Positions 6,930-14,509 are shown, counted from the first letter of the stretch. The stretch is DNA of 14,536 nucleotides from Desulfuromonadaceae bacterium (GCA_028686145.1 JAQUCQ010000042.1:1-14536), one strand, 5' to 3'. Notes: generated by a model not told the origin, from the sequence alone. Numbers and translations: made by a program.

Positions 6930-7982
6930 GTGATCAAGACCAATAATCTTAAAATTACCGGTATTACTCCAATAATTGCACCTGCCGACCTGCGTCAGGT
7001 CTTCCCGTTGTCTGAAAAGGACCGGACTTTTGTCAGCAGAAGCAGGGAGCAGATAAAAGAGATCATTCAGCGCAGGGACAAGCGGCTTATTGTGGTAGTC
7101 GGTCCCTGCTCGATTCACGACACTGAAGCAGCCCTGGAATATGCCGGAAGATTGACTGAACTCTCGCGTAAAGTTGGCGATCAACTCCTGCTTATCATGC
7201 GAGTGTACTTTGAAAAGCCCCGTACCACAGTCGGCTGGAAAGGGCTGATCAACGATCCTGATATGAACGGCACCCATCTCATTTCCAAGGGGCTCGGCAT
7301 TGCCCGCGGTCTGCTCAGTCAAATAACTGCCCTTGAGGTGCCGGTTGCCAACGAAATGCTTGATCCGATTACTCCGGAATATGTAGCCGATCTTATCAGC
7401 TGGGGGGCCATTGGTGCCCGTACAACCGAATCTCAGACTCATCGAGAAATGTCCAGTGGGCTCTCTTTCCCGGTCGGCTTCAAAAATGGTACCGACGGCA
7501 ACCTGCAAATCGCCATCGACGCCATGAAGGCAGCGCAACACCCGCACAGCTTTCTCGGTATCAATAGAGAGGGACGGACTTCTATCATTCAAACCAGCGG
7601 CAATCCTGATGTGCATATCGTTCTTCGTGGTGGATCGAAAAAAGTTAATTACCATGCCGAGGACATTGTCCATACTGAAGAGCAGCTTAATAAAAATGGT
7701 CTGCTGTCGACCATAATGGTTGACTGCAGCCATGGTAATTCTAACAAAGACTACCAGAAACAGCCGGAAGTCCTTGAGTGTGTTGTCGATCAGATGCTGG
7801 CCGGAAACAGCTCGATTTCAGGGGTCATGATCGAGAGTAACATTGAAGCGGGAAATCAGAAAATTCCATCTGATATAAGCCAGTTGAAATACGGGGTTTC
7901 AATAACTGATGCCTGTATCGACTGGGCAACAACCGAAAAAATTCTGCTCAGCGCTCACAACAGATTGCAAAAAAGAAAATAA
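6930..7982 (+). CDS. aroG: 3-deoxy-7-phosphoheptulonate synthase, class I (AroG type)
   Basis: This enzyme condenses phosphoenolpyruvate and erythrose-4-phosphate to DAHP, the committed step of the shikimate pathway. The 350-residue length and the motifs match the E. coli AroF/AroG/AroH (type I-alpha) group. Visible motifs are VVVGPCSIHD (55-64), MRVYFEKPRTT (90-100), GARTTESQTHREMSSGLSF (162-180) and FKNGTDG (184-190). The expected metal ligands are Cys60, His268, Glu302 and Asp327. Ser179 aligns with Ser180 of E. coli AroG, which is part of the phenylalanine site, so aromatic feedback control is plausible but the effector cannot be read here. The start is GTG at 6930, nine bases after AAGGGAG. 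The gene has its own promoter, appears to be monocistronic, and converges on sppA. The aroF or aroH symbol would be equally defensible. Confidence 0.95.
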   Translation: MIKTNNLKITGITPIIAPADLRQVFPLSEKDRTFVSRSREQIKEIIQRRDKRLIVVVGPCSIHDTEAALEYAGRLTELSRKVGDQLLLIMRVYFEKPRTTVGWKGLINDPDMNGTHLISKGLGIARGLLSQITALEVPVANEMLDPITPEYVADLISWGAIGARTTESQTHREMSSGLSFPVGFKNGTDGNLQIAIDAMKAAQHPHSFLGINREGRTSIIQTSGNPDVHIVLRGGSKKVNYHAEDIVHTEEQLNKNGLLSTIMVDCSHGNSNKDYQKQPEVLECVVDQMLAGNSSISGVMIESNIEAGNQKIPSDISQLKYGVSITDACIDWATTEKILLSAHNRLQKRK

Positions 7983-7994
7983 CTAACTGACTGC

Positions 7995-8015
7995 GGGCGG
8001 ACAGCAGTTCCGCCC
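7995..8015. terminator. Hairpin between convergent aroG and sppA
   Basis: GGGCGGA (7995-8001) pairs with TCCGCCC (8009-8015) around a 7-base loop. It fills most of the 34-base gap between the two stop codons. Neither side has a run of T, so it is a weak or Rho-assisted terminator shared by both genes. Confidence 0.55.
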
Positions 8016-8016
8016 C

Positions 8017-8904
8017 CTATTCAGTTCCGTATGTCATCCTTAATCCGCTGGCTGCCCGGCCCAGCGGCCCATTAAACGTCCCTTCTACCCCTTCGGTCAG
8101 CAGATCCAGGTAGTTGATCTTCTTTTTCGGCGGCAGCAAGAGCTCCGGTTCACCCGAGATTCCGGCCAGCCTTCCCGCCTCTTCTATTGCATCCTGAAGA
8201 GTTCCCAAGCGGTCCACCAGTTTATGTTCCTTGGCCTGCTCTCCGGATAGAATCCGTCCATCCGCAATTTTACGTACATCTTCAATTGGCAGTTTACGAC
8301 CTTCAGCGACTGCCCTGACAAATTGCTCATGAGTATTAGCGATCACCAACTGCAGCATGGCACGATCTTCGGCAGAAAACTTCCGAAACGGCGATCCGGA
8401 ATCCTTGAATTTACCTGTTTTCAGTGTGTAGGATTTAATTCCGATTTTGTCCATCAATGACTCAATGTTGGATAGTTTGAGGATGACTCCGATACTGGCT
8501 GTTATGCTGCCAGGGTTCGCATAAATCATGGTTGCCGGTGCAGATATATAGTATCCACCCGAAGCGGCAAGGCTGCCCATAGAAACTATAATCTTCTTCT
8601 TGGCAGCAAACTTCTTGACTTCAGAATATATTTCCTGTGACGGGGCTACAATTCCACCTGGCGAGTCAACACGCAGTACAACCGCTTTTACCGTATCCTG
8701 CTTAAGGAAGTATCTCAGTTGCCTGACGGTTTCTCTCGAGTCGAGAATCATTCCCTTTACCTCGACCAGTCCGACCCCTTTTTCGCTTATTATGGAAGTA
8801 TCTTCGGATCGAAGAATTGTTCCTGCAATTTTCACGGAAAGTGCGAACAGGAGTATGATTGAAATCAGTATTGTTGCAGCGACAATGGCAACTTTTTTTG
8901 ACAT
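8017..8904 (-). CDS. sppA: Signal peptide peptidase SppA, short (36 kDa) type
   Basis: This membrane-anchored serine protease of the S49 family degrades signal peptides left in the membrane. It has 295 residues, which is the short single-domain form seen in Bacillus and many other bacteria rather than the duplicated E. coli form. A membrane anchor spans about 5-27. VVLRVDSPGG (75-84) leads to the nucleophile loop SMGSLAASGGYYIS (108-121) with Ser115. The general-base lysine is Lys167 in GKFKDSGSP (164-172), 52 residues later, the same separation as Ser147/Lys199 in B. subtilis SppA. The start is ATG at 8904, with AAGG nine bases upstream. A TTG at 8922 in the same frame would add six residues before the anchor. 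It is divergent from the phosphodiesterase gene with a 62-base gap. Confidence 0.95.
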   Translation of the reverse strand: MSKKVAIVAATILISIILLFALSVKIAGTILRSEDTSIISEKGVGLVEVKGMILDSRETVRQLRYFLKQDTVKAVVLRVDSPGGIVAPSQEIYSEVKKFAAKKKIIVSMGSLAASGGYYISAPATMIYANPGSITASIGVILKLSNIESLMDKIGIKSYTLKTGKFKDSGSPFRKFSAEDRAMLQLVIANTHEQFVRAVAEGRKLPIEDVRKIADGRILSGEQAKEHKLVDRLGTLQDAIEEAGRLAGISGEPELLLPPKKKINYLDLLTEGVEGTFNGPLGRAASGLRMTYGTE

Positions 8905-8951
8905 ATGCGGGCACCTTATCAAAATTTTATCTTTTGAGAAAAAAACACATC

Positions 8952-8960
8952 TGTTACAGT
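8952..8960 (+). promoter_or_regulatory. Extended -10 promoter of the phosphodiesterase gene
   Basis: TGT followed by TACAGT gives a TGn-TAnnnT extended -10 element (8952-8960). A TTGAGA lies at 8934-8939, but its 15-base spacing is short. The predicted start of transcription falls at or next to the A of the ATG at 8967. Confidence 0.4.
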
Positions 8961-8966
8961 CAAGCT

Positions 8967-9437
8967 ATGAAAATACTCGTTATTTCGGATACCCATGGTA
9001 ACACTAATCGTGCCTTTATCGCACACACTCTTTCCGAGCCGGTCGATGCCGTGATCCATCTTGGTGATGGAAGCGCCGATGCGGATGTGCTGCGTGCAGT
9101 GCTTGATATTCCGGTAATTAACGTAGCCGGCAACTGTGACCCCGGTGCAAATGCTCCGCGCGAATATGTATGGGAATGTGAGGGAAAGCGGATTCTATTG
9201 ACCCATGGAGATTTGTATCAGGTTAAGTTCGGATTGGTTAAACTACGGCAAAGAGCTAAGGATACTGGGGTAGACGCGGTTTTATTCGGGCACACACATC
9301 AAAGTGTGCTTGAAAACCAAAACGGATTACTGCTGGTAAACCCTGGATCACTTTCAAATGCCTGCCATCTTCGCAGTTATGCCGTCTTGATTATTACCCC
9401 TGAGGATATAACCGTCCGGCATTACCGCATTGATTAA
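8967..9437 (+). CDS. YfcE/MJ0936-like metallophosphoesterase
   Basis: This is a 156-residue single-domain calcineurin-like phosphoesterase with a complete two-metal site: SDTH (Asp8, His10), HLGD (Asp34), AGNCD (Asn56), LTHGD (His80) and FGHTH (His109, His111). The family also shows VNPGSLS (124-130) near the end, as here. Characterised relatives such as E. coli YfcE and M. jannaschii MJ0936 hydrolyse phosphodiesters in vitro, but the physiological substrate is generally unknown and cannot be inferred here. The start is ATG at 8967, where MKILVISDTHG matches the family N-terminus. No Shine-Dalgarno sequence is visible in front of it. The frame is open further upstream to 8859 but that part lies inside sppA on the other strand. 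The stop TAA is immediately followed by the stop of pssA on the opposite strand. Confidence 0.9.
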   Translation: MKILVISDTHGNTNRAFIAHTLSEPVDAVIHLGDGSADADVLRAVLDIPVINVAGNCDPGANAPREYVWECEGKRILLTHGDLYQVKFGLVKLRQRAKDTGVDAVLFGHTHQSVLENQNGLLLVNPGSLSNACHLRSYAVLIITPEDITVRHYRID

Positions 9438-10241
9438 TTAAACATCACCTTCCCTGTTCAATGCTTCCCGCCCCTTGTGTACGGCTTTCTCCAATCTGCG
9501 CCTTCTCGGCCAGGTAAAAACAAAGTCAATTGGACCCGAAAGGGTATACATGAGCAGCACGGCAAATGTCATGAGGACCGGTTCGGCGGCAATTACAATT
9601 AATAGCACCACAGCAAGCAGTAAAAAACCGAATGGCTGCCGTTTTATCAGGGCAGGGTCTTTAAATGAATAGTATCTGAAGTTTGAAACCATCAGGAACG
9701 CCAACAGATAAATAAGCCCAAGTATGGCTAGTTTTTTAAAAGAACTTGGCCAGCCGAAGTGGTTAAAGAGAAGTACTGTGGATGCAACCATGCTTGCAGC
9801 TGCAGGAATGGGGAGACCGACAAAACGTTTACTTTCGACAGTGTCAACTTGGACGTTGAAGCGGGCAAGCCGTAGTGCACCACAGACCAGAAACAGGAAT
9901 GCAGCCAACCAGCCAAGCCTGCCGAATGGCCTGAGTGCCCACGCATACATCAGTAGCCCCGGTGTAACGCCAAATGCAACCAGATCGGCAAGGGAATCAA
10001 ATTCGACACCAAACTTACTGGTAGTGCCTGTCAAGCGTGCAACCTTGCCATCAAGGCCGTCACATACCGCAGAGATAAATATCCAGATTGCCGCCGTGCT
10101 GTAGTTACCGTTCAAGGTTGATACCATGCTGTAAAAACCGGCAAAAAGACTTGCAGCAGTTACCAGATTTGGCAGAATGTAGATGCCGCGCTTCATGTTT
10201 TCTTTTTTTTCTATCGGCGCTGACATTGTTTCATCACTCAT
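9438..10241 (-). CDS. pssA: CDP-diacylglycerol-serine O-phosphatidyltransferase
   Basis: This membrane enzyme makes phosphatidylserine from CDP-diacylglycerol and serine, and phosphatidylserine is the substrate of Psd encoded just upstream. The CDP-alcohol phosphotransferase signature is complete: Asp61, Asp64, Gly65, Ala68, Arg69, Gly78, Asp82 and Asp86 (DGLDGKVARLTG to FDSLAD). About eight hydrophobic segments are visible in 267 residues. The C-terminus is strongly basic (PRRRRLEKAVHKGREALNREG, about 245-265). It belongs to the type II (Bacillus-like) integral membrane group, not the E. coli PLD-like type. The start ATG at 10241 has AAGGA six bases upstream and lies 12 bases after the psd stop, so the two genes form an operon. 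There is no untranslated space before the convergent phosphodiesterase gene. Confidence 0.94.
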   Translation of the reverse strand: MSDETMSAPIEKKENMKRGIYILPNLVTAASLFAGFYSMVSTLNGNYSTAAIWIFISAVCDGLDGKVARLTGTTSKFGVEFDSLADLVAFGVTPGLLMYAWALRPFGRLGWLAAFLFLVCGALRLARFNVQVDTVESKRFVGLPIPAAASMVASTVLLFNHFGWPSSFKKLAILGLIYLLAFLMVSNFRYYSFKDPALIKRQPFGFLLLAVVLLIVIAAEPVLMTFAVLLMYTLSGPIDFVFTWPRRRRLEKAVHKGREALNREGDV

Positions 10242-10253
10242 GTTGTTTCCTTG

Positions 10254-10913
10254 TTAAACGAATCTGGCCAGCACAGTTTCACCAGCCACCGTCGCGTCAC
10301 CCAACTTCACCAAAGGTTCAACTTCCGGCGGCAGATAGATATCAACTCTTGAGCCAAAGCGTATTAATCCGTATCGTTCACCTCGAACCAAGAGGTCTCC
10401 AATCCGTGGATAACTGATGATACGGCGCGCTATCAGGCCGGCAATCTGCACAAACGCAATCCGTGTGCCCCCGGCAATCTCCAGTATGATGCCGTTGCGC
10501 TCGTTCTCAAAGGAAGCTCGCCCGTCACGGGCATCAAAGAACTTCCCTTGATGATGAAATGTGTCAATGACGGTGCCGTTAAATGGAACGCGGTTGACAT
10601 GAACATTAAATACCGACATGAAAATGCTGATTTTCAGAGCTGTGGCACCAAGCGGCGTTTCGGGCACCTGTTCGACAACAATAACGGTGCCGTCAGCCGG
10701 GGCAACAATTGCCGAGCCGTCGGCTGGGACAGTTCTTTCCGGATTGCGAAAAAAATAGAGTACGAACAGTGTTAACAGCAGAGAAATAACGGCTGGAACA
10801 AGTAAAACTGTTGAATTGAGTCTCCAGTAAGCAACAGACAACAGAGCTGTCAACCCGATTGAATATGCGATGAATGGATAACCTTCTTTGGCAAATGGAG
10901 ATGAGTTGTTCAT
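10254..10913 (-). CDS. psd: Phosphatidylserine decarboxylase, short proenzyme
   Basis: This enzyme decarboxylates phosphatidylserine to phosphatidylethanolamine at the inner membrane. It is made as a proenzyme that cleaves itself before a serine, which becomes the pyruvoyl cofactor. Here the site is FGS at 186-188, so Ser188 would be the pyruvoyl and the alpha chain about 32 residues long. Two hydrophobic segments (about 12-30 and 35-55) precede FFRNPER (54-60), VAPADGTV (70-77) and FMSVFNVHVNR (98-108), all typical of the short archaeal/proteobacterial Psd-A class. The start is taken as ATG at 10913 (219 residues). An in-frame TTG at 10934 would add seven residues and has no ribosome-binding site. 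The Shine-Dalgarno region of the ATG is also weak (GGCAGG close by), so the start is the least certain part. Confidence 0.92.
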   Translation of the reverse strand: MNNSSPFAKEGYPFIAYSIGLTALLSVAYWRLNSTVLLVPAVISLLLTLFVLYFFRNPERTVPADGSAIVAPADGTVIVVEQVPETPLGATALKISIFMSVFNVHVNRVPFNGTVIDTFHHQGKFFDARDGRASFENERNGIILEIAGGTRIAFVQIAGLIARRIISYPRIGDLLVRGERYGLIRFGSRVDIYLPPEVEPLVKLGDATVAGETVLARFV

Positions 10914-10952
10914 GAACCTGCCTAGTCCTGTCAAACAGGAAATGTGGGTAAC

Positions 10953-10992
10953 GAAATATATTCTGCCTAAATCAATGTGCGGAATATATTTT
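10953..10992. repeat. AT-rich inverted repeat upstream of psd
   Basis: AAATATATTC (10954-10963) and GAATATATTT (10982-10991) are perfect inverted arms. The stem extends inward by one G-T and two G-C pairs to 13 pairs around a 12-base loop, and outward by a further wobble pair. It lies 40 bases before the psd start and contains TATATT on the minus strand, a good -10 sequence, though no convincing -35 is placed with it. It could be an operator or promoter for psd-pssA. Confidence 0.5.
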
Positions 10993-11008
10993 CTGACTGA
11001 AATGCGAA

Positions 11009-11039
11009 GACACCCCTCTCCAGACGGAAGAGGGGTGTC
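11009..11039 (-). terminator. Terminator hairpin after ilvC
   Basis: An 11-base perfect stem, GACACCCCTCT (11009-11019) with AGAGGGGTGTC (11029-11039), and a 9-base loop lie 18 bases beyond the ilvC stop. The downstream side on the minus strand is only moderately T-rich (TTCGCATTTC), so some readthrough into psd-pssA is possible. Confidence 0.75.
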
Positions 11040-11057
11040 GTGACACGCGTTATGGAA

Positions 11058-12068
11058 TTAGTTCTTTGTTTTGTCGACGATCTTCTTAATCCACGGCATC
11101 ATGCTCCGCAGTTTCTCGCCGACCTGCTCGATTGGGTGGGCAGCATTGAGGCGACGGCGCGCCGTCATCTCTGGGTAGTTAGTCTGCCCTTCGAGAATAA
11201 AACGCTTGGCATATTGGCCATTCTGGATATTAGCCAGACATTCCTTCATGGCTGCACGGCTCTGGTCATTGATGACCTGCGGTCCGGTGACATATTCGCC
11301 AAATTCAGCATTGTTGGAGATGGAGTAGTTCATGTTGGCAATGCCACCCTCGTACATGAGGTCTACAATCAGCTTGAGCTCATGCAGACACTCAAAATAA
11401 GCCATCTCGGGAGCGTAACCTGCTTCAACCAAAGTCTCAAAACCGGCTTTTACCAACTCTACAGCACCACCGCAGAGAACAGCCTGCTCGCCGAACAGGT
11501 CGGTTTCAGTTTCGTCCTGAAAGGTTGTCTCAATGATACCGGTACGGCCACCACCGATGGCGCTTGCATAGGAGAGAGCTAGATTGCGGGCCTTGCCGGA
11601 AGCGTCCTGGTAGACTGCAATCAGGTCGGGAATTCCGCCGCCCCTGACAAACTCGGAGCGAACCGTGTGACCGGGCGCCTTAGGGGCGATCATGATAATG
11701 TCAAGGTCTGCGCGTGGCACGACTTGGTTGTAATGAATGGCGAAGCCGTGAGCAAATGCAAGGGCTGCCCCTTTTTTGAGCTTCGGCTCGATTTCATCAC
11801 GGTAGAGAGTCGACTGGAACTCATCAGGTGTCAGAATCATCACCAGATCAGCCGAGGCAACAGCTTCGGCAACTGTTGCTACCTTGAGGCCGGCATTTTT
11901 GGCCTTGGCAACAGAGGTAGATCCTTCACGAAGCGCCACAGTTACATCAACCCCTGAATCCTTGAGGTTGCACGCGTGGGCATGGCCCTGTGAGCCGTAT
12001 CCGACGATGGTAACTTTTTTTGCTTTTATCAACGCAAGATCACAATCCCGATCATAATAAACGTTCAT
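11058..12068 (-). CDS. ilvC: Ketol-acid reductoisomerase (NADP+), class I
   Basis: This is the second common enzyme of valine and isoleucine synthesis. It isomerises and reduces acetolactate or acetohydroxybutyrate made by IlvB/IlvN. The 336-residue length is that of the short class I form. The Rossmann motif VGYGSQGHAHACNL (22-35) is followed by the cofactor loop LREGSTS (46-52). Arg47, Ser50 and Ser52 in that loop indicate NADPH preference. His107 (AHGF), the magnesium ligands Asp190 and Glu194 (DLFGEQ) and Glu226 and Glu230 (ECLHE), and Ser251 are all in place. The start ATG at 12068 has GGAGG ten bases upstream. It lies downstream of ilvN but is separated from it by a strong terminator and has its own promoter. 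Confidence 0.97.
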   Translation of the reverse strand: MNVYYDRDCDLALIKAKKVTIVGYGSQGHAHACNLKDSGVDVTVALREGSTSVAKAKNAGLKVATVAEAVASADLVMILTPDEFQSTLYRDEIEPKLKKGAALAFAHGFAIHYNQVVPRADLDIIMIAPKAPGHTVRSEFVRGGGIPDLIAVYQDASGKARNLALSYASAIGGGRTGIIETTFQDETETDLFGEQAVLCGGAVELVKAGFETLVEAGYAPEMAYFECLHELKLIVDLMYEGGIANMNYSISNNAEFGEYVTGPQVINDQSRAAMKECLANIQNGQYAKRFILEGQTNYPEMTARRRLNAAHPIEQVGEKLRSMMPWIKKIVDKTKN

Positions 12069-12136
12069 ACTGGTACATCCTCCACATAAATTTTATCCGG
12101 CAAACCGGTCGAACTTTATACGCAAAACGAACGAAA

Positions 12137-12165
12137 AAGATACTACATTCAACCATGGCTGTCAA
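12137..12165 (-). promoter_or_regulatory. Sigma-70 promoter of ilvC
   Basis: Read on the minus strand, TTGACA (12165-12160) is followed after 17 bases by TATCTT (12142-12137). The -35 box is perfect and the -10 box matches four of six bases. Transcription should begin near 12130, giving a leader of about 60 bases. No leader peptide or attenuator is visible in that leader. Confidence 0.65.
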
Positions 12166-12218
12166 CGCAAATAGCCGTTATGACCCCGGTTGCAGCATGT
12201 AACCTGTTCTGTGTGAAC

Positions 12219-12246
12219 AAAAAAGCCGCCCGTTGACCGGGCGGCT
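12219..12246 (-). terminator. Rho-independent terminator after ilvN
   Basis: On the minus strand, a 9-base stem AGCCGCCCG / CGGGCGGCT (12246-12238 and 12232-12224) with a 5-base loop is followed directly by six T. It starts 30 bases after the ilvN stop. It is the clearest intrinsic terminator in the window. Confidence 0.9.
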
Positions 12247-12275
12247 GGAGCAATAACGCAACGACTATTGTTTTC

Positions 12276-12767
12276 CTACCCGTTCCATCCCTTTGCACCC
12301 CGTCCGATGGCGACAGATCCTGTTCGCACAACCTCTTTCAGTCCCAGCGGTCTCAACAGTTCCAGAATCGCATCGATCTTAAGCGGGTTACCGGTCGCCT
12401 CAATCGTGTATGATTTGGGGGTGACATCGATTATTTTAGCACGGAAAATATCGACAATTCTCAAGACCTCTGCGCGGGCATCATCCTCTGCAGAAACCTT
12501 TATCAGGGCAAGCTCACGCTCTATGGCACTGCCATCACTAAAGTCAAGCACCTTGAGGACATCAATCAACTTGTTGAGTTGTTTGTTGATTTGTTCAAGA
12601 ACCTGCTCGTCGCCTCTGGTAACGATAGTCATTCGCGACAGACCATCTTCATTTGTAGGGGCTACTGACAGTGACTCGATATTGAATCCACGCCCGGAAA
12701 AAAGTGTTGCCACACGGGAGAGAACTCCGAAATCATTTTCAACTATAACCGATATTGTATGTTGCAT
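12276..12767 (-). CDS. ilvN: Acetohydroxyacid synthase small (regulatory) subunit
   Basis: This is the regulatory subunit of the IlvB enzyme, which raises its activity and confers valine feedback inhibition. The 163-residue length is that of the IlvH/IlvN long form. An N-terminal ACT domain (about 2-75) shows NDFGVLSRVATLFSGRGFNIESL (11-33) and SRMTIVT (44-50). Asn11 and Gly14 match positions known in E. coli IlvH to be needed for valine sensitivity, so feedback inhibition is likely. A C-terminal domain (about 80-160) follows. The start ATG at 12767 has AGGAG eleven bases upstream and lies 15 bases after the ilvB stop. ilvB and ilvN form one operon that ends at the strong hairpin at 12219-12246. 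The symbol ilvH is equally used for this family. Confidence 0.96.
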   Translation of the reverse strand: MQHTISVIVENDFGVLSRVATLFSGRGFNIESLSVAPTNEDGLSRMTIVTRGDEQVLEQINKQLNKLIDVLKVLDFSDGSAIERELALIKVSAEDDARAEVLRIVDIFRAKIIDVTPKSYTIEATGNPLKIDAILELLRPLGLKEVVRTGSVAIGRGAKGWNG

Positions 12768-12782
12768 AGCTATTTTCTCTCC

Positions 12783-14483
12783 TTATGCGTTCAGTACCAT
12801 TTCATTGAGCGACGCCCCAGCAGGAACCATAGGCAGCACTTTTTCTTCACGTGCAATCATGAACTCCATGATTACCGGTCCCTTCTCTTCAAATCCCTGC
12901 TTGATGACTGCCTCTACTTCACTCGGATTTTTTGCCAGAAATCCTTTGGCACCGTAGGCATCCGCAAGTTTGATATAGTTGATCGGCAACTCCATACATG
13001 TAGAGGAATAGCGCTTATCAAAGAAAAGTTCCTGCCACTGCCGCACCATCCCAAGGAAATTATTGTTGAGAATGACGATCTTGACCGGTAGACGGTTCTG
13101 TACCAAGGTTGCCATCTCTTGAATATTCATCTGGACACCACCGTCGCCGCAGATCGTGATGACTTGACGATCCGGATATGCTGCCTGTGCGCCCATTGCC
13201 GATGGCAGGCCAAAGCCCATTGTGCCAAGACCACCAGAGGTAAGAAGCGTACGGGGTTTGTTGAATTTGAAAAACTGGGCAGTCCACATTTGGTGCTGGC
13301 CGACGTCAGTCGAGATAATTGCATCATCGTCGGATAACTCCCGCAGTTTCTGAATGACGAATTGAGGCTTGATTACGGTGCTGCTTTGTTTGTAGGAAAG
13401 AGGATGTTTTTCCTTCCAATCGGCAATATCCGCGTTCCATGACGCCAGATCAGCTATGAATCCGGGCAGTTTGTCACTACTTTTATCAACTTGCTTGATC
13501 ATCTTTGTCAAAACATCATTGACGTCGCCAACAATCGGCAGGTCAACGCGAACATTCTTCTTGATAGATGTCGGATCAACATCGATGTGGATAATTTTTG
13601 CGTGCGGGGCAAACGTCGAAAGTTTACCGGTAACACGATCGTCAAAACGGGCGCCAATAGCAATTATAAGGTCACTATTACTCATCGCCATGTTGGCGCA
13701 GTAGGCCCCGTGCATTCCAAGCATACCAAGCGAAAGATCATCGTTCTCCGGGAAGGCACCAAGTCCCATCAACGTTGTTGTAACGGGTACTGACAGTTTG
13801 CGCGCTAATATAGTTAATGCTTCGGCCGCATTACCGAGTACCGCACCACCACCAACGTACATGACAGGGCGTTTGGAATCGAGAATCATGGAGACCGCTT
13901 TCTCTACCTGGCGCGGATGTCCGGAGAGGTTTGGTTTGTAGCCACGGATTTCAACCGTTTCAGGATAATGGAATTCACCCTGAGCCATCTGAACATCCTT
14001 GGGGAAATCAACCAGAACCGGTCCGGGGCGTCCACTGCGGGCGAGATAGAATGCTTTTTTCATAGTCAGGGCGATATCCTTGACATCACGAATCAGAAAA
14101 CTATGTTTCGTGCAGGGTCGGGTAATACCAATAATATCGACTTCTTGAAAAGCATCATTACCGATCAGCGCGGTTGGCACTTGACCGGTTATAATAACCA
14201 TCGGGGTAGAATCCATGTATGCCGTGGCTATGCCGGTAACGGTGTTGGTCGCTCCGGGGCCCGAAGTTGCAATTGCAACCCCGACTTTACCGGTCGCACG
14301 TGCGTAACCATCGGCCGCGTGAGTGCCGGCCTGCTCGTGTCGTGGCAGGATGTGGTGTATCTCTTTGAAATTAAAAAGTTCATCATACAGATTGATGACG
14401 GTGCCGCCGGGATAGCCGAAAACGGTATCTACGCCCTCTTTTTTCAAGCATTCAAGCATTATTCGTGCGCCGTTCATTTTCAT
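12783..14483 (-). CDS. ilvB: Acetohydroxyacid synthase large (catalytic) subunit
   Basis: This thiamine-diphosphate and FAD enzyme forms acetolactate or acetohydroxybutyrate, the first common step of branched-chain amino-acid synthesis. It has 566 residues. The catalytic glutamate is Glu50 in PRHEQAGTHAADGYARATG. The N-terminal motif FGYPGG (22-27) and SGPGATN (74-80) are present. The ThDP/Mg motif starts at GDGG (446-449) and ends at LNNN (472-475). RQWQE (481-485) holds the tryptophan of the herbicide-binding channel. The start taken is ATG at 14483, beginning MKMNGARIML as in relatives, with GAGG six bases upstream. Another ATG at 14495 in the same frame, with GAGG eleven bases upstream, would add four residues. 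I cannot decide between them firmly. The promoter lies beyond the window. Confidence 0.96.
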   Translation of the reverse strand: MKMNGARIMLECLKKEGVDTVFGYPGGTVINLYDELFNFKEIHHILPRHEQAGTHAADGYARATGKVGVAIATSGPGATNTVTGIATAYMDSTPMVIITGQVPTALIGNDAFQEVDIIGITRPCTKHSFLIRDVKDIALTMKKAFYLARSGRPGPVLVDFPKDVQMAQGEFHYPETVEIRGYKPNLSGHPRQVEKAVSMILDSKRPVMYVGGGAVLGNAAEALTILARKLSVPVTTTLMGLGAFPENDDLSLGMLGMHGAYCANMAMSNSDLIIAIGARFDDRVTGKLSTFAPHAKIIHIDVDPTSIKKNVRVDLPIVGDVNDVLTKMIKQVDKSSDKLPGFIADLASWNADIADWKEKHPLSYKQSSTVIKPQFVIQKLRELSDDDAIISTDVGQHQMWTAQFFKFNKPRTLLTSGGLGTMGFGLPSAMGAQAAYPDRQVITICGDGGVQMNIQEMATLVQNRLPVKIVILNNNFLGMVRQWQELFFDKRYSSTCMELPINYIKLADAYGAKGFLAKNPSEVEAVIKQGFEEKGPVIMEFMIAREEKVLPMVPAGASLNEMVLNA

Positions 14484-14509
14484 GTGAAACCTCATTGTTG
14501 TGAAATCCT

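Noticed and set aside
6797..6943. N-terminal extension of GmhB by 49 residues
   Set aside because: The inner ATG at 6796 has GGAGG at proper distance and starts directly with the HAD motif; the extension covers the divergent promoter region.
6912..7733. 273-codon minus-strand open frame opposite the DAHP synthase gene
   Set aside because: It is a shadow of a strongly conserved gene on the plus strand that has a promoter, Shine-Dalgarno sequence and all catalytic motifs.
12149..12331. 60-codon minus-strand open frame between ilvN and ilvC as a small gene or leader peptide
   Set aside because: It runs through the terminator hairpin and its poly-T tail, overlaps the end of ilvN, and is not enriched in branched-chain amino-acid codons in a leader-like way.
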